This document shows positions 26,580 to 34,870 of a stretch of DNA of 64,000 nt, piece by piece. The stretch covers positions 55,167 to 119,166 of the forward strand of contig JAGRDY010000015.1 in the NCBI GenBank assembly GCA_020446815.1, given 5' to 3'. The stretch is from Paracoccaceae bacterium. Lineage in GTDB: Bacteria; Pseudomonadota; Alphaproteobacteria; Rhodobacterales; Rhodobacteraceae. The notes under the pieces were generated by a model, which made no database searches, was not told where the DNA came from, and saw nothing but the letters and a program-made list of their open reading frames with translations. Positions within the stretch are counted from its first letter, which is position 1, and every line of letters begins with the position of its first letter. A program made the position numbers and the translations under genes.

Positions 26580-28591
26580 TGGCTCACTCCGGTCTCGATG
26601 TGCAGATGCCCGTGGTCGTCGGCCGATGCGCTGGCGCCTGGGGGAATGACGATCGTGGCGGATGCGTCCTCGACAATGGCCGGACCGGCGATGGTCTGGC
26701 CGGCGCCGATATCATCGCGGCGATAGCGCGGCGTCGGCACCGGGCCGGCCGCATCGAATACGCAGGGCCGGGTCTTGACCGCCTGCGCCGCGGCGCGGGC
26801 CGTCGCCGGCGCGCCCGACCAGCCGCGCCGTTGCGGCACCGCGGCACGCATGCGGATCGCCTCGAGCTGCCAGGGCTCGTCGGTGGCGTAGCCGTAAAGC
26901 CGTTCGTGAAGTGCGACGAAGCGGCGGCCGAGCGCCGCGGGGTCGGCGAAATCGGGATCGGCGACCTCGATCGCGTAGCTCTGGCCGCTGTAGCGCAGCG
27001 CGGCCACCTCGCGCGTGACAATGTCGGCATCGCCGATGCCCGAGGCGCGCAGCGGCGCTTTGATCGTCGCCCCGAGATCGCGCCTGATCCGCTCCAGCGC
27101 CGCGACATCCCAGTCGCCGACCGCCATCCGCACCGTCTGCTGCTGCGAATAGGACATCTCGGCGCTGACGCAGCCGAGCGCCGAGAAGACGCTCGAATGC
27201 GCCGGCACGATGACGCGGGACATGCCGAAGGCGCGCGCCACCGCGACCGCGTGCATCGGCCCCGCCCCGCCGAAGGCGATGAGCGTGGCCGCGCGGCCGT
27301 CGATGCCGTGTTCGACCGTGGAGCGGCGCAGCGCCTGCATCATCGCGGCATTGGCGACCTCGATCACGCCGAGCGCGGCCTGCGCGACCGGGCGGCCAAG
27401 CTGGGCGGCGAGCGGCGCCAACGCCGCGCGCGCGCGCTCGGGGTCGAGCCTGAGACCGTCACCGAGGGTCTTTTCAGGCTCCAGATAGCCGAGGATGAGG
27501 TTCGCGTCGCTGACCGTCGGCTGCGTGCCGCCGCGTCCGTAGCAGGCCGGGCCGGGGAACGACCCGGCGCTGTCCGGCCCGACGCGGAGCGTGCCGTGAT
27601 CGAGCCGGGCGATGGAGCCGCCGCCGGCGCCGATCGAATCGACGGCGATCATCGGCTGGCGCATCGGCCGCCCGCCGAGTTCGCGGTCGCTCGACACCTG
27701 GGCCTGGCCGTCGCGGATCAGGCAGATGTCGGTGGTGGTGCCGCCCATGTCGAAACTGATGGCGAGGTCGCACCCGAGATCGCGGGCGAGCGTGCCGGCG
27801 GCGACGACGCCGGCGGCCGGGCCCGACATCGCAAGCGCCAGCGGCAGGTCGCGCAGCGCGCGCGGCGATGCCATGCCGCCGGCGGAATGGAAAAGGTGCA
27901 GATGGGTGGCCTTCGGGCAAATCGCTTCGAGCCGGTCGAGATAGTCGCCGACCAGGGGCATCAGCCCGGCGCTCAGCGCGGTGGTCGCGGTGCGCTCGTA
28001 TTCGCGCGCCTCGGGATTGACCCTGTGCGACATGGCGACGAAGGGCACGCGGTCCTTCAGCGCCTCGGCCAGGCGCCGTTCATGGGCGCCGTTGGCATAG
28101 GAATGCATAAGCGAAACCGCCACCGCCCGGACGCCGGATTCGGCGATCTGCTCCGCCACTTGGGCGATGCCCGCCTCGTCCACCGGCTCAAGCTCGGCCC
28201 CGGTGTGATCGAGGCGCCCGCCGATCTCCATGCGCCGCGCCTCGGGCACCTGCGGCGCCGGCTTCGGCGCCAGATCCAGCCGGTAGAGATGGCGCCGGTT
28301 CTGCCGCCCGATCGCCAGCGTGTCGGAAAACCCGCGCGTCGCCACCAGCGCCACATCGGCCATCCGGTCCTCAACGATCGCGTTGGTAACCATCGTCGTG
28401 CCGTGAATGAGATCGCCGACATCGCCCCAGCCGAGGCCGACCGCCTCGAGCGCGGCGAGGAGGCCGAGAACGCGGTCGTCGGTGCGCGTGTCCACCTTCG
28501 CTGTCCGGGTCGTCGCGCCGTCCGGTGCCACCGCGACGACGTCGGTGAAGGTACCGCCGATGTCGATGCCGACCCGCCATCCGCCGCTCAT
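26576..28591 (-). CDS. hyuA: Hydantoinase/oxoprolinase subunit A (HyuA family, cassette 2)
   Basis: ATP-binding subunit, 671 aa. VGIDIGGTFTDVVAV and SFDMGGTTTDICL are the two phosphate loops; IHGTTMVTNAIVEDR and GPACYGRGGTQPTVSDAN match the family. The start at 28591 is preceded by GGGTGA; a frame extension of seven codons lacks one. It lies 27 bases after the aminotransferase and overlaps hyuB. In cassette 1 the aminotransferase is at the far end of the operon, so gene order has been reshuffled since duplication or separate acquisition. Confidence 0.93.
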   Translation of the reverse strand: MSGGWRVGIDIGGTFTDVVAVAPDGATTRTAKVDTRTDDRVLGLLAALEAVGLGWGDVGDLIHGTTMVTNAIVEDRMADVALVATRGFSDTLAIGRQNRRHLYRLDLAPKPAPQVPEARRMEIGGRLDHTGAELEPVDEAGIAQVAEQIAESGVRAVAVSLMHSYANGAHERRLAEALKDRVPFVAMSHRVNPEAREYERTATTALSAGLMPLVGDYLDRLEAICPKATHLHLFHSAGGMASPRALRDLPLALAMSGPAAGVVAAGTLARDLGCDLAISFDMGGTTTDICLIRDGQAQVSSDRELGGRPMRQPMIAVDSIGAGGGSIARLDHGTLRVGPDSAGSFPGPACYGRGGTQPTVSDANLILGYLEPEKTLGDGLRLDPERARAALAPLAAQLGRPVAQAALGVIEVANAAMMQALRRSTVEHGIDGRAATLIAFGGAGPMHAVAVARAFGMSRVIVPAHSSVFSALGCVSAEMSYSQQQTVRMAVGDWDVAALERIRRDLGATIKAPLRASGIGDADIVTREVAALRYSGQSYAIEVADPDFADPAALGRRFVALHERLYGYATDEPWQLEAIRMRAAVPQRRGWSGAPATARAAAQAVKTRPCVFDAAGPVPTPRYRRDDIGAGQTIAGPAIVEDASATIVIPPGASASADDHGHLHIETGVSQ

Positions 28592-28618
28592 CTGTTCACC
28601 CTGCCCGCGCATGGCGCC

Positions 28619-30010
28619 TCAGCCCTTGATCTCGAACGCGCCCAGCGCATCGTCGAGCGCGCGGCCGAGGGCATCGAAGAGTTCGTCGATCTGCGGTTCG
28701 GTGATGATCAGAGGCGGGCAGATCGCGATCGTGTCGTTGATCAGCGCGCGCACGATCAGCCCGTGTTCCTGGGCGCGGTTCGCCACCCAGGGGCCGACCT
28801 TCCTTGCGGCGTCGAAATTGCGCCGCGCCGTCTTGTCCTCGACCAGTTCGACCGCGCCGATCAGCCCGACGCCGCGCGCCTCGCCGACCAGCGGGTGATC
28901 GGCGAAGGCGCGCAGCCGCGACTGGAAGCGGCCCGCAACGCGGCCCACATGCGCCCCGGTCGCGTCGGCGTCGTAGATGCGCTGGGTCTCGAGCGCGACC
29001 GCCGCCGGCACCGGATGGCCGGAATAGGTGAAACCGTGGCCGAAGAGCCCGAAACGGCGGCTGCCCTCGACCAGCACCTCGTGCACCGCGTCGGAGACCA
29101 TCACCGCGCCGATCGGCTGATAGCCGGCCGACAGCGCCTTGGCCATCGAGATCATGTCGGGGCAGAGGCCGTAGGTGTCACAGCCGAGCAACCCGCCGGT
29201 GCGGTGGAACCCGGTGATCACCTCGTCGGCGATGAACAGGATGTCGTGACGCCTGAGAAGCGGCTGGATCGCCTCGAAATAGCCCGTCGGCGCGGGAATC
29301 ACCCCGCCGGCGCCCAGGACCGGCTCGGCGATGAAGGCGGCAATCGTCTCGGGGCCCTCGCTCTCGATCAGCTGTTCCAGCTCGCAGACCAGCCGCGAGG
29401 CGAATTCGGCCTCGCTCTCGTTCTCGCGGGCATGGTGATAGTAATGCGGGCAGGTCACATGCAGGATGCCCGGCAGCGGCACGTCGAAGGCGTTGTGGGC
29501 ATATTGCATGCCGGTCAGGCTCGCCGCGGCGAGCGTGATGCCGTGATAGGCGCCACGCCGGGCGATGATCTTCTTCTTCTCGGGCCGGCCGCGCAGGTTG
29601 TTGTAATAGCGGACCAGCTTGACCTGGGTGTCGTTGGCCTCCGACCCGGAATTGGTGAAGAACACCTTGCCCATCGGCGCCGAGACCCGGTTCACGAGAT
29701 AATCGGCAAGTTCGATCGCGGGCTCCACCGCCTTGTGGGCGAAGTTGTGGTAGAAGGGCAGATCCCGCATCTGCCGCATCGCCGCGTCGACCAGACGCGA
29801 TTCGGAAAAGCCGAGCGAGGCGCACCAGAGGCCGGCCAGCCCCTCGATATAGCCCCGCCCCTCGTCGTCGAAAACGTGGATGCCGTCGCCGCGCGCGAAG
29901 ATCGTGGGGCCGCAATCGGCATGCGCCGCGAGATTGGTGAAGGGGTGCAGATGCGAGCGCTTGTCGCGGGCGTGTGCGGAATTCACGAGGGTATCCATCG
30001 GGGTGTCCAT
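28619..30010 (-). CDS. PLP-dependent class III aminotransferase (omega-amino acid type, cassette 2)
   Basis: A 463-aa class III aminotransferase, first gene of cassette 2. Motifs are YIEGLAGLWCASLGF, FFTNSGSEANDTQ, ARRGAYHGITLA, FIADEVITGFHRTG and the PLP-lysine in ISMAKALSAGYQPIG. Two near-equal starts exist (30010 and 29998); no strong ribosome site separates them. The candidate IclR operator at 30011-30034 touches the start codon, so bound repressor could block this gene directly. It would supply or remove the amino group in the same pathway as HyuAB and the aldehyde dehydrogenase. Confidence 0.92.
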   Translation of the reverse strand: MDTPMDTLVNSAHARDKRSHLHPFTNLAAHADCGPTIFARGDGIHVFDDEGRGYIEGLAGLWCASLGFSESRLVDAAMRQMRDLPFYHNFAHKAVEPAIELADYLVNRVSAPMGKVFFTNSGSEANDTQVKLVRYYNNLRGRPEKKKIIARRGAYHGITLAAASLTGMQYAHNAFDVPLPGILHVTCPHYYHHARENESEAEFASRLVCELEQLIESEGPETIAAFIAEPVLGAGGVIPAPTGYFEAIQPLLRRHDILFIADEVITGFHRTGGLLGCDTYGLCPDMISMAKALSAGYQPIGAVMVSDAVHEVLVEGSRRFGLFGHGFTYSGHPVPAAVALETQRIYDADATGAHVGRVAGRFQSRLRAFADHPLVGEARGVGLIGAVELVEDKTARRNFDAARKVGPWVANRAQEHGLIVRALINDTIAICPPLIITEPQIDELFDALGRALDDALGAFEIKG

Positions 30011-30034
30011 TAGTAATTTCCTATTATCGGAATT
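30011..30034. promoter_or_regulatory. IclR operator candidate, site 1
   Basis: TTCC-N7-GGAA dyad in an AT-rich context, immediately before the aminotransferase start. It shares TAGTAATT, CC and ATCGGAA with site 2 at 30259-30281. A neighbouring perfect TTTCG-N5-CGAAA repeat (30038-30052) may be another contact. On the minus strand TTGACC (30081-30076) followed by an A/T-rich box near 30055-30060 is a weak promoter candidate for cassette 2. Confidence 0.55.
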
Positions 30035-30154
30035 ATTTTTCGTTTACCGAAATTTTTTAACTCAAACTATGATTCGGTCAAGCGAATTCTTCTGGATTCG
30101 CCGCACTGATGCGGGCGAAAGGCAAGGGAAATGACTGACGCTTGATGTGCCTTG

Positions 30155-30188
30155 CCTGTAAATATATTTTAATACAAATATTTACAGG
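30155..30188. repeat. Perfect 11-bp inverted repeat in the cassette 2/IclR intergenic space
   Basis: CCTGTAAATAT and ATATTTACAGG separated by 12 bases, midway in the 281-base divergent space. It is AT-rich with no T-tail and is not near a gene end, so an operator is more likely than a terminator. It differs from the TTCC-N7-GGAA sites and may bind another regulator. Confidence 0.5.
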
Positions 30189-30258
30189 GCCCTGTACGGT
30201 ATACGAAAAAATTTCCGGCCTTGCGCGAGAATAACTTGCTGTACCCCAGGATTTCAGA

Positions 30259-30281
30259 TAGTAATTCCACTAATCGGAAAT
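30259..30281. promoter_or_regulatory. IclR operator candidate, site 2
   Basis: Second TTCC-N7-GGAA dyad, ending ten bases before the IclR start codon. Its position would allow autoregulation, while site 1 controls the cassette 2 operon. The two sites share the flanking TAGTAATT and ATCGGAA sequences. Confidence 0.55.
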
Positions 30282-30291
30282 CAGAGGCTCA

Positions 30292-31056
30292 ATGTCGTTA
30301 CCTACCACACCATTGGCGCGCTATGTGCGCATCCTCGAAGTACTGGTGTCCTGCCCTCAGGGCCTCACCCTGACCCAGATCTCACAGACCGTGGGGATTC
30401 AGGCCAGCAGCGCCCATCGCCTGGTCAACGCGCTGTGCGAGATCGGTTTGGTTGACCGCCGGGCGGACAGCAAGACCTTCGTTCTCGGCGCACGGATGGA
30501 ACGGCTCTGCCGACTCGCCGTTGCGCCGCCCTCGGTGATCGACATGGCCGAGCCCGAGTTGCACGAACTGGTGCGCGAGTTTTCCGAGACCGCCTATCTG
30601 GCGCATTTGAACGGGGGATCGGTGGAATCGATCGCCACCGCGGTGCCAGATGACGGTGAAATGACCTATGTTCAGCCCGGGCGCGTCATGCCGATCCACG
30701 CAACCGCCTCGGCCAAGGCAATCCTTGCGCATCAGAAACCGGACATCGTGCACCGGCTGCTAAGCCAGCCGCTGGCGCGTTATACCGACGATACAACGAC
30801 CGACCCGCAACAGGTCATGCAGGAACTGGAGCGGATCCGCCAACAGGGCTTCGCGGTCTGCGACAACGAACTCGACCCAGGTGTGCTGAGCTTCGCGGTC
30901 CCGGTCCAGGGCGCCGAAGGCAGTGTGCGATACGCGATCGGCATCTCGGGATTCTCGCAGCGTATGCGCACCAAACCAGTGAAAGAGGTCGCCACGAGCC
31001 TGCGCCGCGCGAGCCGGACGCTCGCTGCGAAGCTTCAGCAGTTCCACATGGTCTAG
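30292..31056 (+). CDS. IclR-family transcriptional regulator
   Basis: A 254-aa IclR regulator. The N-terminal winged helix (LTLTQISQTVGIQASSAHRL at about residues 23-42) is followed by the GAF-like effector domain, with HATASAKAILAH and a conserved GFAVCDNELDPGV segment typical of the family. It is divergent from the cassette 2 operon; two matching dyads lie in the shared space. The effector is likely a pathway intermediate, as is usual for IclR proteins of aromatic or amine catabolism, but it is not identifiable. The 219 bases that follow hold no convincing gene. Confidence 0.93.
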   Translation: MSLPTTPLARYVRILEVLVSCPQGLTLTQISQTVGIQASSAHRLVNALCEIGLVDRRADSKTFVLGARMERLCRLAVAPPSVIDMAEPELHELVREFSETAYLAHLNGGSVESIATAVPDDGEMTYVQPGRVMPIHATASAKAILAHQKPDIVHRLLSQPLARYTDDTTTDPQQVMQELERIRQQGFAVCDNELDPGVLSFAVPVQGAEGSVRYAIGISGFSQRMRTKPVKEVATSLRRASRTLAAKLQQFHMV

Positions 31057-31275
31057 GCGCCGCAATGGCCCGCCCTGCAAGGCGGCTGCACGGCGGCTTC
31101 CCGGCTCCAGACCGGCAGGATCGGCAATCGCAACGGAGGATGGGGATGTTGCAAAAAGACAGTATAGGGCGGCAACCCGCGCAGGTGCCCTGCGTGGCAC
31201 GGCACACACCATTGACCGCCCGATCACGCAGGCGTGCGGCCGAACCCCATTCAGCCGCGACCCAGGGGTGCCGCA

Positions 31276-32217
31276 ATGCATGAATCGCAGTTTTCGAGAG
31301 GGTTGACCTCGGATCCGATCGACGCCCTGCTCGCGGATGCACGCGACGGCGCGCTCGCGGTGATCGTCGGCGTCGAGGGGCCATCCTACCGACCACTCGG
31401 CGCAGTGATGACGGTGTTCGCCGACGCGCAGCGCGTTGGCTCCCTGTCATCGGGCTGTATCGAGCAGGACATCGCGCTGCATGCCGTCGAATCGCTCCAC
31501 TCCGGGCAACCGCGAACCATCCGTTACGGGCGCGGCTCGGATTTCATCGACATCAGGCTGCCCTGCGGCGGCGGGCTCGACGTCCTGCTGTTGCCCCGCC
31601 CGGATCGCAAGATCCTCGGTCAACTTGCCGATCGGCGCAATGCCAGGCTACCGGTGACACTGGCCATCGACACCGTGAATGGCGTACTTGCGCTGGCCCG
31701 CGACACCGAGACAGGAACCGCGGGCACCACGTTCAACATCCGCTTCCTGCCCGAGATCAGGTTTCTGATCTTCGGAAAAGGCCCCGAGGCAGGAACCTTC
31801 GCCGCACTGGCATGCTCGGCGGGTTTCCCCAACATCCTTCTTTCGCCAGACCTGGAAACGCTCGACCATGGCGCACAAGCCGGCTGCGATACACGTCATC
31901 TGCACCGGCCCGGATTTCCCGCCGACATCGCAGTCGACACCCGCAGCGCGATCGTGCTGTTCTTTCACGACCATGACTGGGAGCCGCCGATCCTTGCCGA
32001 AGCGGTGTCGCGCCCGGCATTCTACATCGGCGCCCAGGGCAGCATGATGGCGCGCGAGACACGGATGCGGGAATTGGCGGCGCTGGGGCTGGAGGACGCG
32101 GCTCTGGCGCGCCTGCGCGGGCCAATCGGGCTGCTGCCTTCGGCCCGCGATCCGCGAACGCTCGCCATATCCGTTCTGGCGGAGGTTCTCGATGTCGCGA
32201 ACCGCGCCGCTTCCTGA
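31276..32217 (+). CDS. xdhC: XdhC/CoxI-family molybdenum-cofactor maturation protein
   Basis: A 313-aa XdhC-family protein. These bind molybdenum cofactor, protect its sulfuration and hand it to xanthine-dehydrogenase-type enzymes. Marks are GVEGPSYRPLGAVM, VGSLSSGCIEQDI (the XdhC Cys motif) and, in the C-terminal Rossmann-like domain, FYIGAQGSMMARETR. The ATG at 31276 follows CAGGGGTG and is preferred to an upstream in-frame start. No other maturation gene is present, so it may serve both hydroxylases in the window. It is 219 bases downstream of the IclR gene in the same direction; 32218-32461, between it and nagB on the other strand, shows nothing recognisable. Confidence 0.88.
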   Translation: MHESQFSRGLTSDPIDALLADARDGALAVIVGVEGPSYRPLGAVMTVFADAQRVGSLSSGCIEQDIALHAVESLHSGQPRTIRYGRGSDFIDIRLPCGGGLDVLLLPRPDRKILGQLADRRNARLPVTLAIDTVNGVLALARDTETGTAGTTFNIRFLPEIRFLIFGKGPEAGTFAALACSAGFPNILLSPDLETLDHGAQAGCDTRHLHRPGFPADIAVDTRSAIVLFFHDHDWEPPILAEAVSRPAFYIGAQGSMMARETRMRELAALGLEDAALARLRGPIGLLPSARDPRTLAISVLAEVLDVANRAAS

Positions 32218-32461
32218 AGCCGGGAACGGCGGCCATAGCCGACGTGCCCAGCGCATGGCGCCCTGCGCCAAGCCACCGACAGAATCGGCTGGCGATCAAG
32301 GCCGCAGGCGCGGCGGGGTTCTGGCGACTCTCGGCTTTACCGAAACGCTTGCACGACCATTTCCCCGGCCTTGATGCGCGGCCCTGGCCCGCGGACGGAC
32401 GCGCCGGCGGTCTCAAATCTGCTTGCTTCGACAGCCCCGTTTGTCGGCCCCCAGCGACGAT

Positions 32462-33265
32462 TCAAAGGCGCGAGGCGGTCTGACCAATGGCTTGACGGGT
32501 GGAATTGTTCTGGCCAGCCGGTGACTGCAAGTTTTGCGAACCGCGAAGCCGGGCCTGCGCGACGATGGTCAGATCTGGATGGCCGATCAGGCTCGTGACG
32601 GGCCAGGCGGATGATCCTTGGCCCGCCAAAAGCATCGACAGCGCCTGCTCTTTACCTTTTCCGGCACAGAGGAGCATGATCTTCTTCGCCTGAAGAATCG
32701 TCGCGATGCCCATGGTGATGCCAAAGCGCGGGACGGCATCGGCGTTTGAAAAATCGGGGCGGTGCGCGGCCCGGGTCTGCGCCGCAAGCCGGATGACATG
32801 CGTTTGGCTGTTCCAGGAAGAGCCGGGTTCGTTGAAGGCGATATGGCCATTCGCCCCGAGGCCGAGAATGGCCATGTCGATGCCGCCAGCGGCCTCGATC
32901 GCCTGGTCGTAGGATCGGCACTCCGCAGCCGGATCTGCGGTATCGCCGCGCAGCAATCTGACCCGCGACGCGGGAATGTCTATGTGGTCGATCAAGTGGT
33001 GGTGCAAGAAAGCATGATAGCTCTGCGGTGTATCCGGTGAGGCGCCCAGGTATTCATCGAGGTTGAACAGTCTGGTGCGCGCAAAACTGACGTCGCCTTT
33101 CCGGCAAAGCCCAACAATTTGGCGATAAAGCCCGATCGGCGTTTGCCCCGTGGGCAAGGCAAGGCTGATCTCCCTGCCGCTGCGTAGCAGGTTGGCAAGA
33201 ATGCCTGACGCGACGGATGCGAACTCATCCTGATCCGCCGCCCAATGAACCGCCTGCAAGCTCAT
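32462..33265 (-). CDS. nagB: Glucosamine-6-phosphate deaminase-like protein
   Basis: A 267-aa NagB-family protein, the normal length for this enzyme, which converts glucosamine-6-phosphate to fructose-6-phosphate and ammonia. Motifs include LALPTGQTPIGLYR (phosphate-binding loop), FNLDEYLG and GLGANGHIAFNEPGSSW, all hallmarks. Its start overlaps the kinase stop by ATGA, which makes the pair a unit. The tail after about residue 240 is Gln/Ser-rich and less conserved. A 6-phosphogluconolactonase assignment is less likely because of the GANGHIAFNEP motif. Confidence 0.85.
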   Translation of the reverse strand: MSLQAVHWAADQDEFASVASGILANLLRSGREISLALPTGQTPIGLYRQIVGLCRKGDVSFARTRLFNLDEYLGASPDTPQSYHAFLHHHLIDHIDIPASRVRLLRGDTADPAAECRSYDQAIEAAGGIDMAILGLGANGHIAFNEPGSSWNSQTHVIRLAAQTRAAHRPDFSNADAVPRFGITMGIATILQAKKIMLLCAGKGKEQALSMLLAGQGSSAWPVTSLIGHPDLTIVAQARLRGSQNLQSPAGQNNSTRQAIGQTASRL

Positions 33266-34695
33266 GACATGCCCCCCGCGCCGGCAATCGTCGGAAATAA
33301 CCGACAATAGTCTTTGTAGTGGCGCTCATAGGAACGGCTGGCCTCGGAGGGCATGATCGGCGCTTCCGAGTGGTGGCGTTGCGCCTGAAGCAGATGCGGT
33401 GCGGCAAGAAATGCAGCCCCGATGGCGGCGGGTGAAACATGCCGGTAGGGTACCACCGGGCGCCCGAGAATATCGGCGAGCATCTGCAATGTCGAACGGT
33501 GAGCCGCCAAATGCCCGGCCACCATGACACGAGAGATATCGCCAGTTTCCGCGAGGATGTCGATGCAGCGTCTGGTTTCGAAATGAACGCCTTCAAGATG
33601 GGCGCGTGCGATATCGCTTGCGCTGTGCTGCAAGCGCAGGCCATGCAATACGCCACTAAGATTGCGATCCCAGAGCGCCCCTTGTTCGCCGCCTGCCAGA
33701 TAGGGTGAAAAGGTCAGCCCCCTTGCACCGGGTTCGGACTGTGCGGCCAACGAATCAAGCGTGCCGTCCGTCACGTTGAAAAGATCGCTCAGCCACCTGT
33801 ACCCGGTGCCTGTTGCCAGCAGGTCCATCTCACGGCCAAACAGGCCGTCGATCGCGAACGGGGTCAGCAGATAGCGGCGTTCGGAATCAGGCAAGATTTC
33901 GCGCACGATATCCATGATGATGGTACTTGAGCCGGCGACGATGCACGCCACGCCCTCTTCCCGGCCCGCCATCGCATAGGCGCTGGCCACGGAATCGGCG
34001 CAACCCACCGTAACCGTTGCGGAGCCGGGCAGCCCCAGCTTTTCCGCGGACTTGCCCATTACCCCGGTCGAGCCGGCCGGGCGGATCGAGGGCAGCAATT
34101 TCGGATCGACAGGCCATAGTGCGCACAGCGCGTCGTCCCAGGCCTTCCGCCGGATGTTGAAAACACCGTAACCCGCCGCCGTCGACGGATCGGTCACGCG
34201 GCTACCGGTCAATGCAAAGTAAAGGTAATCCTTGGCCGACAGGATGGAACTGACCTGGTACGCCTCATCGAGCCGGTGGTAGCGGAACATCGGCGCAAGG
34301 TATCGCCCGTCGATGGGCATTCCGGTGCGCTCGTAGATGCGCTGGCGCGAGACGTCATCAAGATGCGCGCCCGCCCATGCGTCCGCGCGGCTGTCTTTCC
34401 AGGTGATCGCGGCACAAGCCGGACCCTGCCCGTCAAGGCAGACAAGCGTCGGAAGCTGGCCGGTCAGGCCCACCGCAGTGATTTCGAGATCGACCTGGGC
34501 GCGGATCTGAGCTATCGCCTCTCGCAGCGCGGCGAGCCAGTCGGCGGGGTTCTGCTCGGCCTGGTTCGGCTGATCGCTGACAGTCGGAAAAGCTGCGTCG
34601 CCGGTTGCGGCGATTTCACCGCAGGCAGACACAGCCACGCATTTCACGGCAGAGGTGCCAAGATCGATGCCAAGCGTGACGGTTTCGGCGGTCAT
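33262..34695 (-). CDS. FGGY-family carbohydrate kinase (xylulokinase-like)
   Basis: A 477-aa sugar kinase of the FGGY family. LGIDLGTSAVKCVAV is the first phosphate loop, AVGLTGQLPTLVCLD and ITWKDSRAD fit xylulokinase-type sugar contacts, and VMVAGHLAAHRSTLQMLADILG is the second ATP site. It would phosphorylate a sugar or amino sugar for the NagB-like enzyme. An ATG at 34695 is preferred to the adjacent GTG. The 172 bases upstream, before the aminotransferase-like gene's end, contain no obvious promoter. Confidence 0.87.
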   Translation of the reverse strand: MTAETVTLGIDLGTSAVKCVAVSACGEIAATGDAAFPTVSDQPNQAEQNPADWLAALREAIAQIRAQVDLEITAVGLTGQLPTLVCLDGQGPACAAITWKDSRADAWAGAHLDDVSRQRIYERTGMPIDGRYLAPMFRYHRLDEAYQVSSILSAKDYLYFALTGSRVTDPSTAAGYGVFNIRRKAWDDALCALWPVDPKLLPSIRPAGSTGVMGKSAEKLGLPGSATVTVGCADSVASAYAMAGREEGVACIVAGSSTIIMDIVREILPDSERRYLLTPFAIDGLFGREMDLLATGTGYRWLSDLFNVTDGTLDSLAAQSEPGARGLTFSPYLAGGEQGALWDRNLSGVLHGLRLQHSASDIARAHLEGVHFETRRCIDILAETGDISRVMVAGHLAAHRSTLQMLADILGRPVVPYRHVSPAAIGAAFLAAPHLLQAQRHHSEAPIMPSEASRSYERHYKDYCRLFPTIAGAGGMS

Positions 34696-34870
34696 CACAT
34701 TACCCAGTTCGATTCAGACGCCTGCCGCCCCGCCAAAAGGGGACATCTTGCCAACGCGGCCAGAGCTGGAGACGCTTCGCGAAATAGCTGATCCATCAAA
34801 TATCGCCAAAAACCCGAGGACGCAGAAAGCGTGGCAGGGTCTTGGCGATTCAGCAACTTGCCGAACCACC

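Noticed and set aside
26579-30013. An uninterrupted plus-strand frame of over 1100 codons opposite hyuA and the aminotransferase (and similar long frames, e.g. 728-3061, 3954-6002).
   Set aside because: They lie antisense to clear enzymes, have low-complexity Arg/His/Asp-rich translations and reflect high GC with few stops; no domain is seen.
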